Shown here piece by piece: positions 1 through 6,423 of a stretch of 7,616 nucleotides of DNA (its first letter is position 1; each line of letters begins with the position of its first letter). Both the position numbers and the translations under genes were made by a program. This DNA comes from Candidatus Methanophagaceae archaeon. GTDB lineage: Archaea > Halobacteriota > Syntropharchaeia > Alkanophagales > Methanospirareceae. The stretch covers positions 1-7,616 of the forward strand of contig QENJ01000257.1 of NCBI GenBank assembly GCA_013374505.1, given 5' to 3'. The notes below the pieces were generated by a model. The model was not told the DNA's origin. It made no database searches and was given only the letters and a program-made list of their open reading frames with translations.

Positions 1-316
1 CGAAGGGATAATAAAAAAGAAGAATGAGATAGGTGTAAGTAGGGGACGGGCAAGAGTGCTAGCAAAGAAAAAAGCACTTGGACGCCGAAAAGGGCATGGG
101 TCTCGGAAAGGCGCAAAAGGTGCGAGAGGCGGTAAGAAGCGACAGTGGATAACAAAAATACGAGCTTTACGTTATAGATTAAAAGAGCTTAGGGATGAGG
201 GTGACGTAGATAAAACCGTTTATCATAAGTTATACAGGAAGGCGAAGGGCGGCGAAATTAGAAATGTCTCCCATTTAAATGATATTGTATCAAATTATAA
301 AGAAGAGGCAAAGTAG
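1..316 (+). CDS. rpl19e: Large ribosomal subunit protein L19e (eL19), 5' end cut off by the window
   Basis: This is the C-terminal part of ribosomal protein eL19, a basic protein of the archaeal/eukaryotic 50S/60S subunit with no bacterial counterpart. The frame is open from base 2 with no start codon in view, giving about 104 residues and a TAG stop at 314-316. The family is usually about 150 residues, so roughly 45 N-terminal residues lie outside the window. A GTG at 56 is internal: the residues before it (SRGRARV) already match the family. The diagnostic segments are GRRKGHGSRKGAK, the WITKIRALR helix, the LKELRDEGD motif and the KAKGGEIRNVSHL tail. The stop is one base before the ATG of L18, as expected in the archaeal spc operon order L32e-L19e-L18-S5-L30. 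The identification is certain; only the 5' boundary is missing. Confidence 0.95.
   Translation, partial: EGIIKKKNEIGVSRGRARVLAKKKALGRRKGHGSRKGAKGARGGKKRQWITKIRALRYRLKELRDEGDVDKTVYHKLYRKAKGGEIRNVSHLNDIVSNYKEEAK
305..308 (+). promoter_or_regulatory. Ribosome binding site for L18
   Basis: A GAGG tetramer lies inside the last codons of L19e, 9 nt before the ATG at 318. It supports that ATG over the upstream in-frame ATG at 279, which would overlap L19e by 38 nt. Confidence 0.5.
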
Positions 317-317
317 A

Positions 318-881
318 ATGGCAAAAAGAGCAAGTGCAAGTGGACCCACTTATCGCGTCCCTTTTAGAAGACGGCGAGAACGGAAGACGGATTATCGTAA
401 ACGGTTAAAGCTTTTGTTTAGTCAAAAGCCTCGTGTAGTAGTTAGAAACAGTAATAAATATATCCAAATGCAATTGGTTTTGAATGATACGTTCTGCGAT
501 AAAACTTTTGTCGCTGTTGTTTCTTCAGAGCTGAATCGGTATGGGTATAACGGAGGAACGGGCAACATACCTGCAGCGTATCTTACGGGGTTATTGTTCG
601 GTAAAAAAGCGAAGAAGGTAGGGTATGATGAAGGGATACTCGATATTGGGCTGCATACTCCTGTTCACGGTTCTAAAGTGTATGCGGCACTTAAAGGCGT
701 AATTGATTCTGGTATGACTGTACCACATGACCCTATCGTTTTTCCTTCGGACGAACGTATTAAGGGCGAACATATCGCAGCGTTTTTGAACGATACCAGT
801 ATCACAGATAATTTCACGAGTGTAAAGGAGAACATAATGACCGACAAAGAGGTAGATCTGGAGGCGACAAACGTAACATGA
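318..881 (+). CDS. rpl18: Large ribosomal subunit protein L18 (uL18), archaeal type
   Basis: Archaeal uL18 (187 aa) binds 5S rRNA in the central protuberance of the 50S subunit. The start is taken at ATG 318: it has a GAGG 9 nt upstream, and the protein from there (MAKRASASGPTYRVPFRRRR) has the usual archaeal N-terminus. Family signatures are YRVPFRRRRE.KTDYRKRLKLL near residues 13-35, KPRVVVRNSNKYI near 38-50, the PAAYLTGLLFGKKA block near 87-100, the ILDIGLH segment near 109-115, the LKGVIDSGMTVPH block near 127-139 and the FPSDERIKGEHIA block near 143-155. The tail after about residue 160 is acidic and less conserved, as is common in this family. The gene follows L19e by one base, and its TGA stop overlaps the ATG of S5 (ATGA at 878-881), so the two are probably translationally coupled. 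Confidence 0.96.
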   Translation: MAKRASASGPTYRVPFRRRRERKTDYRKRLKLLFSQKPRVVVRNSNKYIQMQLVLNDTFCDKTFVAVVSSELNRYGYNGGTGNIPAAYLTGLLFGKKAKKVGYDEGILDIGLHTPVHGSKVYAALKGVIDSGMTVPHDPIVFPSDERIKGEHIAAFLNDTSITDNFTSVKENIMTDKEVDLEATNVT

Positions 882-1507
882 CTAGAGCAGCAGGCTGGAA
901 GAAGGAAGAGGTAGTATGGGTACCATCAACAAAGTTGGGTAAGATGGTGCAGAACGGTGATCTAACAACGATAGAAGAAGTGCTCAACTCAAAATATCCA
1001 TTAAAAGAGTATCAAATAGTAGAAACTGTCCTCCCAGACCTCGGTGAAGAGGTTCTGGATATAAACATGGTGCAACGGATGACGGATTCGGGCAGACGAA
1101 TAAAGTTCAGGGTATGTGTGATAGTCGGAAATACGGATGGATACATTGGTATAGGTTCAGGTAAAGATGCACTTGTACGAAATGGCATAACAAAAGCGAT
1201 AAGGGATGCGGAATTGAATTTAACGTACATAGAACGAGGTTGCGGTTCCTGGGAATGCAATTGTAATTCGTTACATTCTGTGCCGTTTGCTGTTACCGGT
1301 AAATCCGGTGGTGTCTATGTAACATTTAAACCCGCACCGAAAGGTCTGGGTCTTGCCGCGGGTGACACGCAGAAGAAGATTTTAGAATTCGCGGGTATTA
1401 GTGACATCTGGACAAAGACAAAAGGAAAGACACGAACAACGTTTAATCTTGCTTTGGCGACTGTTGATGCGTTGAAAAAGACATCCACGATAAAAACAAT
1501 GTCATAG
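878..1507 (+). CDS. rps5: Small ribosomal subunit protein S5 (uS5), archaeal type
   Basis: Archaeal uS5 (209 aa) sits at the mRNA entry side of the 30S subunit and contributes to decoding accuracy. The N-terminal W.PSTKLG segment (residues 14-21) is archaeal/eukaryotic. The double-stranded-RNA-binding-like S5 domain begins at VQRMTDSGRRIKFRV (about 65-79) and continues through VIVGNTDGYIGIGSGK (81-96). The GCGSWECNC segment (121-129) with Cys122, Cys127, Cys129 and nearby His133 is the archaeal version of this loop; a metal site there is only an inference. The C-terminal domain shows VPFAVTGKSGGV, the PAPKGLGLAAG block (152-162) and AGISDIWTKTKGKTRTT (172-188). The length is normal. GGAGG at 860-864 gives a ribosome binding site 13 nt before the ATG, slightly long. 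The start overlaps the L18 stop by 4 nt. Confidence 0.96.
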   Translation: MTRAAGWKKEEVVWVPSTKLGKMVQNGDLTTIEEVLNSKYPLKEYQIVETVLPDLGEEVLDINMVQRMTDSGRRIKFRVCVIVGNTDGYIGIGSGKDALVRNGITKAIRDAELNLTYIERGCGSWECNCNSLHSVPFAVTGKSGGVYVTFKPAPKGLGLAAGDTQKKILEFAGISDIWTKTKGKTRTTFNLALATVDALKKTSTIKTMS

Positions 1508-1516
1508 GTAATTAAT

Positions 1517-1987
1517 ATGTATGCAATAATAAAGCTTAGGGGAAATGTAGGGGTAAGACCAGAGATAAAACATACGTTCGGGCTACTGCGGTTACATAAA
1601 GTCAACCACTGTGCGGTTGTGGAAGAGAATGCGTATTACAAGGGAATGATAAATGTAGTAAATGCCTATGTTGGCTGGGGTGAGATTTCTGAAGAGGAAC
1701 TCGAGGAGTTGTTGACTACGCGAGGCCGATTGGAGGGTGGTAAGCGATTGACGGATGAGTATCTGCAGGAGCAGAAGACTCCTTATGGTTCGATAAAAGA
1801 GTTGGCTCATTCTCTTTATACGGGTGATGTGAAGATGAAGGATTTGAAGGAGTATAAGATAAAACCGCTGTTCCGGTTGCATCCACCACGAAAAGGGCAT
1901 AAAGGTATAAAACGGGCTGTTAAACAGGGCGGTGAGCTTGGTTATCACGGCGAGAACATAAATGCGCTGTTGCATAAGATGCGGTGA
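1517..1987 (+). CDS. rpl30: Large ribosomal subunit protein L30 (uL30), long archaeal form
   Basis: Archaeal uL30 (156 aa) is a 50S subunit protein. The archaeal/eukaryotic form (L7-like) is about 155 aa and the bacterial form about 60 aa, so the length itself marks the domain of life. The N-terminal ferredoxin-like domain carries IIKLRGNVGVRPEIKHTF (about 4-21), the LLRLHKVNHCAVV block (23-35) and Y.GMI..V..YV.WGEI (about 41-57). The C-terminal extension ends with FRLHPPRKGHKGIKRAV (about 119-135) and GELGYHGENINALLHKM, both archaeal signatures. AGGT at 1506-1509 overlaps the S5 stop and lies 7 nt before the ATG, a weak ribosome binding site. This is the last ribosomal gene seen here; L15 and SecY, which normally follow, are not present before the strand switch. 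Confidence 0.96.
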   Translation: MYAIIKLRGNVGVRPEIKHTFGLLRLHKVNHCAVVEENAYYKGMINVVNAYVGWGEISEEELEELLTTRGRLEGGKRLTDEYLQEQKTPYGSIKELAHSLYTGDVKMKDLKEYKIKPLFRLHPPRKGHKGIKRAVKQGGELGYHGENINALLHKMR

Positions 1988-2212
1988 TTGGGAATTAGGT
2001 TAAGTCACCGACCATGCCACCCCGAATGAATTACAGGGTATCCGCGGGGATGGAGGTCAGGCGATTGGGTGAGCTGCGAGAAGATGTGGGTGGGCGTCTG
2101 TTTGGTGACGGCGGCACGAATTTTGCTTATCGGTCTCGATGTTTTGAAATGCAAGGCATTTGAGCGAACAAAACGAGCCATAAACGGCGTGTTATGTGAA
2201 GTTCTGGCAATA
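1988..2212 (+). other. Convergent intergenic region with GC-rich, self-complementary core; possible structured RNA
   Basis: This 225 bp gap separates L30 (+) from the HD gene (-), so both operons end into it. Bases 2001-2120 are about 59 % GC by hand count, clearly richer than the flanking genes. Nested complementary segments are visible: GTCACC at 2004-2009 with GGTGAC at 2104-2109, and inside it CCACCC at 2017-2022 with GGGTGG at 2088-2093. A second unit at 2141-2174 pairs GTTTTG (2141-2146) with CAAAAC (2169-2174) and AAATGC (2147-2152) with GCATTT (2156-2161) around a 3 nt loop. I recognise no tRNA, RNase P, SRP or 5S signature and no clear T-tract terminator on either strand. Short open frames here have no recognisable product. 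The strand is not determined; either RNA strand could fold. Confidence 0.35.
2141..2174. repeat. Bulged inverted repeat / hairpin between the convergent operons
   Basis: The inner stem AAATGC (2147-2152) / GCATTT (2156-2161) closes a 3 nt loop. The outer stem GTTTTG (2141-2146) / CAAAAC (2169-2174) stacks on it with a 7 nt one-sided bulge (2162-2168). There are 12 perfect base pairs in total. There is no downstream T-run, so an intrinsic terminator is not well supported; it may instead be part of a structured RNA or processing signal at the 3' ends of the two converging transcripts. Confidence 0.35.
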
Positions 2213-2779
2213 TCATTGTTCACTCTGACCAATACAAGTCCTTACCAGTAACTCAAGTTCTTTATTTTTGTAATCGAACTCAGCCACAACCCTTTTCAGG
2301 TTATCGGGTAACTTCCCGTACCCCCATAAGCACCTCCTTTTCGTCTCTTCAATACCATTTCGGAGAAAGTAATAGGGCAGATTTACATGGAAAAACGAGA
2401 TGCTGTCGGCATCTCTTAAAATATCAATGCGTCTCGTGCCTCCCGTTTCATGATGGCAGACCAGAAAAACGACATCGTCTGCTAATTTTTTACTTATGTT
2501 GCACTCGTTCATTATTTCTGCCAGGATCTTAGCACTGTTTGAAGCATGGGCTTCTTTAAACTCATCGTAATCTTTATAATCTTCGCGCCTTACTTTCCGT
2601 TCCGCAATGGCTCTTTCTATATCATGACCTAAAGCAGCTATTTTTAAGGCAGCATCAGCATCTGGTTTAAATTTGAGCAGCCACTCCAAAGTATTTTTTG
2701 AGTGTATTGGGTCTTCAGGAACCCGAGATTTTTTTATAATCCACTCCATCTTCTTTTTTACACAATCAATATTATCCAT
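2213..2779 (-). CDS. HD-domain metal-dependent phosphohydrolase
   Basis: This 188 aa soluble protein has the HD-superfamily ligand pattern: His26 (PIHSKNTLEW), the His52-Asp53 pair in AALGHDIER, His78 (KEAHASNSA), His109/His110 (VCHHETGG) and Asp123/Asp125 (LRDADSISFF). HD proteins with these ligands bind one or two divalent metals and usually hydrolyse phosphomonoesters or phosphodiesters; the substrate cannot be read from the motifs. It is the last gene of the inositol operon. Its ATG (2777-2779) overlaps the end of the IPCT/DIPPS gene by 8 nt, and an in-frame stop lies a few codons upstream, so the start is secure. The nearest strong Shine-Dalgarno match, AGGAGG (2799-2804), is 19 nt from the ATG. 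By position it is a candidate for the phosphatase that converts phosphorylated di-myo-inositol phosphate to the final solute, which is inference. A nucleotide hydrolase or housekeeping HD enzyme is the alternative. Confidence 0.8.
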   Translation of the reverse strand: MDNIDCVKKKMEWIIKKSRVPEDPIHSKNTLEWLLKFKPDADAALKIAALGHDIERAIAERKVRREDYKDYDEFKEAHASNSAKILAEIMNECNISKKLADDVVFLVCHHETGGTRRIDILRDADSISFFHVNLPYYFLRNGIEETKRRCLWGYGKLPDNLKRVVAEFDYKNKELELLVRTCIGQSEQ

Positions 2780-4094
2780 TTTTATATAAAACCACTATCC
2801 TCCTGATATTTTCCGTATTCGTCAAAAGAGCGATTGTAACAAGGATTAAAAGAGGTTGATTTATTAGAGCCCCAAGCAATATAATAAATATCCTGACATC
2901 ACGCCCCATTCTGAAATAGTACTTCCCGGGCCCAAGTTTTCTCTTCATCAAACCGTCATATTTATCGGCTGTATAACTATTCATGAACGCGCCTATGATT
3001 GCCAGAAAACCGATAAAGAGAGTGAAAAAATCACATTTTGTAAAACAAACATAATAAGTCAGCCCCAAAAGAAGAAATGCATCAGCATATCTATCTAATA
3101 CAGCGTCAAACCATCCACCAAATTCTGTAACCTGGAATTTCAACCTTGCTATTTCCCCGTCACAACCATCGATAACAGATGCTACCTGTGCCAGTATTGC
3201 GCCAATAACTAAAGTAATATATCCACCTAAAAAGAACAAAAAAGCGCCCAGCATAGCAAGGATAAAGGAAAAGAACGAAACCTGGTTTGGAGTAATATCC
3301 GTTCTTAAAAGATACCTTGTAATCCTGGTTGATATGGGTCTGTTTAAGTATCTTGATATAGGTCCGTCAGATGTCTTTTTCAAAGTATCGAAAAGCGTGT
3401 TTTCCGCTTTTTTAAATGCCTTCTCGTCATCCACATCAATCCAGTATTCATCTTTAATATCAAATATCTTAGCCTTTCCCTTGCCAGCCAGTATCCTTAT
3501 CCCCCCTGATATGGAGCTGTCGTCATCATGTACACTTTCTTTGATGGCACTGAATATTGCAAGTGAACAAAGAAAAATTCCGGTATCATAAGCGTTATAG
3601 TTATTGATATTCTTTCCTATATCTGAAATCCTGTCCTCTTCGACAAGAACTTTGGTAACATCATCAACATCAACAAGCTTATTGGTTTCAATGTTATAGT
3701 CTACAGCCAGCATAACTTCGTCATCGGCTATTCTTTCATTCGTCAGTCTTACCAGTATAGATTCGTCAAAGATATGATCCCCCATCAACAGAATGAAATT
3801 CTCATTCAGTAGCTTTTTTGCCTTGAGGACAGATATGCCGTTTCCCTTTTCCCATTCTTCATTTGTGATATGGGTTATATTTATATCCCTGCTCTGGTTG
3901 AATCCGTCCAGAAAACGTTTTACCTTCTCACCGTTGTATCCGGTTACTACATAGAAATCAGTAAGACCACTCTTCTTTGCGGTTAAAATCACTCGTTCGA
4001 TAAGGGCTAATCCCAGAAGTGGAATAAGGGGCTTTGAATCGCCCTTACTGGACAATCTGGTCCCTTTACCAGCAGCAATGATAAAGCATTTCAT
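2772..4094 (-). CDS. Bifunctional inositol-1-phosphate cytidylyltransferase / di-myo-inositol phosphate phosphate synthase (IPCT/DIPPS-like)
   Basis: This 440 aa protein fuses two enzymes. Residues 1 to about 235 are a nucleotidyltransferase: IIAAGKGTRL (5-14) with Lys21-Pro22 binds the NTP, Asp106 in LLMGDHIFD and Asp221 in YWIDVDDEKAF are the expected metal ligands. Residues from about 245 are a membrane CDP-alcohol phosphotransferase with the full signature DGx2ARx8Gx3Dx3D (Asp312-Gly313, Ala316-Arg317, Gly326, Asp330, Asp334; preceding Asp309), set among several hydrophobic helices. In Archaeoglobus fulgidus this fusion, of about the same length, makes CDP-inositol from CTP and L-myo-inositol-1-phosphate. 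It then joins CDP-inositol to a second inositol-1-phosphate to give phosphorylated di-myo-inositol phosphate (DIPP). The MIPS gene in the same operon supplies the substrate and supports this over other CDP-alcohol enzymes such as CDP-aminoalkylphosphonate or lipid synthases. The start ATG overlaps the GH130 stop (ATGA), with GGAG at 4106-4109. Confidence 0.85.
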   Translation of the reverse strand: MKCFIIAAGKGTRLSSKGDSKPLIPLLGLALIERVILTAKKSGLTDFYVVTGYNGEKVKRFLDGFNQSRDINITHITNEEWEKGNGISVLKAKKLLNENFILLMGDHIFDESILVRLTNERIADDEVMLAVDYNIETNKLVDVDDVTKVLVEEDRISDIGKNINNYNAYDTGIFLCSLAIFSAIKESVHDDDSSISGGIRILAGKGKAKIFDIKDEYWIDVDDEKAFKKAENTLFDTLKKTSDGPISRYLNRPISTRITRYLLRTDITPNQVSFFSFILAMLGAFLFFLGGYITLVIGAILAQVASVIDGCDGEIARLKFQVTEFGGWFDAVLDRYADAFLLLGLTYYVCFTKCDFFTLFIGFLAIIGAFMNSYTADKYDGLMKRKLGPGKYYFRMGRDVRIFIILLGALINQPLLILVTIALLTNTENIRRIVVLYKNG

Positions 4095-5269
4095 AGCCTA
4101 CAATACTCCAATAAATAATTTAGGATATTGTCAAGTTTGCAACTCAAAAGAATTGTATACTTATCAGCGGCTCCGGCGTAAAGAAGCATTTTATTTTGTC
4201 GAATCATAGTACCTACGGGGAAAACAACAGCAGGCACATCAATAGGATATTCCTTGTTGCCATATAATTCGTAGGGAGCAGAGGGGATGTAGATTGGATT
4301 TCTGGATCTGCAAATTACCCGCTGAGGGTCCTCTAAATCTAAAATAGCGGCACAGATGGAATATCCCCTTTCAATTTTCTTTGACAATCCATAGGCTTTG
4401 CAGATGTTAATATCTATCTCGCCAACAGCATGGTAGATAACGAGCCAACCTTTATCTGTCTTGATGAGCTGTGACCCAGGGCCAATTTTCTCTTTCTCGT
4501 GTGGATAGAGGCCAGATTTTAGGAGTAGATTCTGGCTCCGTTGCTCATATAATTTCTTCCAACACTCTCTGTATTTAGCAGGATTTAGCAGTTGATTAAT
4601 ACCCGCTTCAAGCAGGCCTATATGTATGTTGGGATGAAATCGTAACAATATAAAGAGGTCCCCGTTCGTTCGCTCAGGAAATGGGACGGCATTGCGCGAG
4701 TCAAAGGATTCCACCATACCCTGATAGCTGAAGTCCGCAAAATCTTTGGTTGTGTAAATGGCAATTCGGTCGGCATTGCCACCCTTAAACGGGGCTTTTA
4801 TCTTACCACACCCGACCAGCAGGTACCTATGGCCGTACTTTATAATCCGAATGTCCTCTATCCCATAAGCGAAGTCTTGATGGTCAGTGCCATCAGCACG
4901 GATCAGCGCGTTCTGGAATCGGGTAAAGTGGACGCCATCTTCACTCACCAAAGGCCAGATCTCGGAAATGTAGTTTTCGAGATAAAACCTCTCAATGCCT
5001 AGTTTCTCGTCAAAGAATCGCCCTTTTTGATAATTGCGGTGACACCGTGGCATGAGGACGACCTTGTTCTCAAACAATTCGGCTCCCGCATTAAAGACCG
5101 CCCCCATTTTTAACTGGTCTTTTTCATACCATGTAAGACCAATGTCTTGAGGTCTTATGATGGGATTTTCGGGATAAGAGTCCAACTTAAAGATATACTC
5201 TCCTGATGCCATTTGAATGACCTTACCATCGCCTAGCTCTTTAATCGTGCTATTCAAAGAAGATGACAT
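4091..5269 (-). CDS. GH130 family glycoside phosphorylase/hydrolase-like protein
   Basis: This 392 aa protein matches the five-bladed beta-propeller family GH130 (COG2152), whose characterised members mostly phosphorolyse or hydrolyse beta-mannosides. Family landmarks are NPIIRP (35-40), GAVFNAGAEL (56-65), YGIEDIRI (135-142) with Asp139 at the proton-donor position, NAVPFPER (193-200), GPGSQLI (263-269), WLVIYHAV (275-282), SICAAILDLEDP (304-315), YELYG (333-337) and DVPAVVFPVG (344-353) followed by YAGAADKYT. The usual EDPR motif reads EDIR here. There is no signal peptide or membrane segment, so it acts in the cytoplasm, as phosphorylases do. GAGGT (5281-5285) precedes the ATG and the gene lies 7 nt after the GT4 gene, so the two are co-expressed. 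In this setting it may recycle or trim the sugar that the GT4 adds; direction and substrate are inferred, and beta-1,2-mannoside is only the most likely guess. Confidence 0.85.
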   Translation of the reverse strand: MSSSLNSTIKELGDGKVIQMASGEYIFKLDSYPENPIIRPQDIGLTWYEKDQLKMGAVFNAGAELFENKVVLMPRCHRNYQKGRFFDEKLGIERFYLENYISEIWPLVSEDGVHFTRFQNALIRADGTDHQDFAYGIEDIRIIKYGHRYLLVGCGKIKAPFKGGNADRIAIYTTKDFADFSYQGMVESFDSRNAVPFPERTNGDLFILLRFHPNIHIGLLEAGINQLLNPAKYRECWKKLYEQRSQNLLLKSGLYPHEKEKIGPGSQLIKTDKGWLVIYHAVGEIDINICKAYGLSKKIERGYSICAAILDLEDPQRVICRSRNPIYIPSAPYELYGNKEYPIDVPAVVFPVGTMIRQNKMLLYAGAADKYTILLSCKLDNILNYLLEYCRL

Positions 5270-5276
5270 TTTTTAT

Positions 5277-6401
5277 TTATACCTCTTGATACAGTTGTAA
5301 ATGCTGAGATGCTATGGCTTGCCATGAGGTATAATTTCTATATTCTTCAGTGCGACTGACCACATACTGCCGAAATTTGGAGTCTTCGAAAAGACGAATG
5401 GCTATAGCAGCGATACCAGAGGAGTTGTATGGAAGCACAAGTAACTCATCGCATATATTTTTCAGTTCTTCAAACTTTGGTGTCCTTGAGGCAATGATAG
5501 GTTTTTTCGCACCTATGGCCAGATGAAATGAGCCAGAGGCAGATCGATCTTCCTCATAGTACGGGAAAAGGACGATGTCCGCAGAGCTAAGCAGATAGGG
5601 AACATCTTCGTTTGGGAAGAATTTATTTGGATAAATGACATTCTTTTGAAGCCCTAGTTCCTCTATCGTTCTACCTATAAATTCTGCGTACTCTATATCA
5701 CTCTTTGAAGCGGTTGGTGCAAGACCACCAGCCACAAATAAATACACGTCTTTGAATTTTTCCAGTATCTCAACAAGGGTATCAAGGACGATGTGTAGAC
5801 ACTTGTGCCTCTTGATAAATCCGATCATGAGGAGTATCTTTGCATCCACGGGCAGCCCAAGCCTTTTGCGCGAAATTTCTTTGTCTTCATCGTTGAGTTC
5901 TGTTCCATGAGGGATAATATGGATCTTTTTTGATGGTACTCCCAGCCGAGTGAGTATTGCTTCCTGGGTTGGGAGATGCACGATGACCGCATCTGCAAGT
6001 GTAGCAATTCTCGCGGCAAAATTCTCATCGACAGCCCCTCTTTCCGAGAATTGAGCGGGTCTTACACAGTGGATGGTGATTATCTTTTTAGCTTTTTCAT
6101 CCAATCCCTGGAGCACAGTGGGTAATCTATCATCAAAGTTGTAAATACTATATTCGTGTTGAATATGAATGACATCGAAACCCTTTGTGTGTGAAATGAT
6201 AGGATCTACATAATTCTCGTTTCTATCCCAACAGGGGATCACTTCAAGATTATCATCCTTTATTGGAGATGCTCCCTGCTCGGCAACGATCTTAACTTCT
6301 GATGCAGGGTCTGCTTTTCGTATACCCTGAATGAGATAATCGGTATAGGTAGCTATCCCACATTGTGTGGGAAGATGAGTAGATACATAGGCGATTTTCA
6401 T
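5277..6401 (-). CDS. GT4-type (GT-B fold) glycosyltransferase
   Basis: This 374 aa cytoplasmic retaining-type glycosyltransferase has two Rossmann-like halves. The N-terminal half begins MKIAYVSTHLPTQCGIATYT, with the glycine-containing CGIATYT acceptor-side loop (14-20), then IHIQHEYSIY (78-87) and the linker IIPHGTEL (162-169). The C-terminal donor half starts at LLMIGFIKRHK (190-200) and continues through ELGLQKNVIYPNKFFPNEDVPYLLSSADIVLFPYYEEDRSASG (starting at 248, given here in sections: ELGLQKNVIY, FFPNEDVPYL, SSADIVLFPYYEEDRSASG). The classic EX7E motif is altered: Glu283/Glu284 are present but the second Glu is replaced near His293 (SFHLAIGAKKPIIAS). The donor is probably an NDP-sugar, GDP-mannose being a good candidate because of the GH130 neighbour. 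An AAGGA-like ribosome binding site (6410-6415) lies 8 nt before the ATG. The gene is 22 nt after MIPS. Acceptor unknown; an inositol phosphate is inferred from the operon. Confidence 0.85.
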   Translation of the reverse strand: MKIAYVSTHLPTQCGIATYTDYLIQGIRKADPASEVKIVAEQGASPIKDDNLEVIPCWDRNENYVDPIISHTKGFDVIHIQHEYSIYNFDDRLPTVLQGLDEKAKKIITIHCVRPAQFSERGAVDENFAARIATLADAVIVHLPTQEAILTRLGVPSKKIHIIPHGTELNDEDKEISRKRLGLPVDAKILLMIGFIKRHKCLHIVLDTLVEILEKFKDVYLFVAGGLAPTASKSDIEYAEFIGRTIEELGLQKNVIYPNKFFPNEDVPYLLSSADIVLFPYYEEDRSASGSFHLAIGAKKPIIASRTPKFEELKNICDELLVLPYNSSGIAAIAIRLFEDSKFRQYVVSRTEEYRNYTSWQAIASQHLQLYQEV

Positions 6402-6423
6402 TGGTCAAATCCTTCGCTTTTCG

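Noticed and set aside
591..1975. Minus-strand open frames within the ribosomal protein genes (for example 1012-1260, 1315-1605, 1592-1975)
   Set aside because: They are antisense shadows of firmly identified L18, S5 and L30 genes and show no protein-like motifs.
1988..2212. SRP RNA, RNase P RNA, tRNA or a remnant of L15 in the intergenic region
   Set aside because: A GGTCAGG...GAGC stretch (2054-2074) loosely recalls SRP helix 8, but the tetraloop and AGCAGC are wrong and the space is too short. RNase P and tRNA consensus boxes are absent, and no frame resembles L15.
2005..2251. Open frames in the intergenic region: 2005-2232 (-), 2069-2251 (+) and a 49-codon frame from ATG 2014 to 2163 (+)
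   Set aside because: None has a ribosome binding site or a recognisable protein motif; two overlap the end of the HD gene or each other, and high GC lowers stop frequency here. They are more likely by-products of composition.
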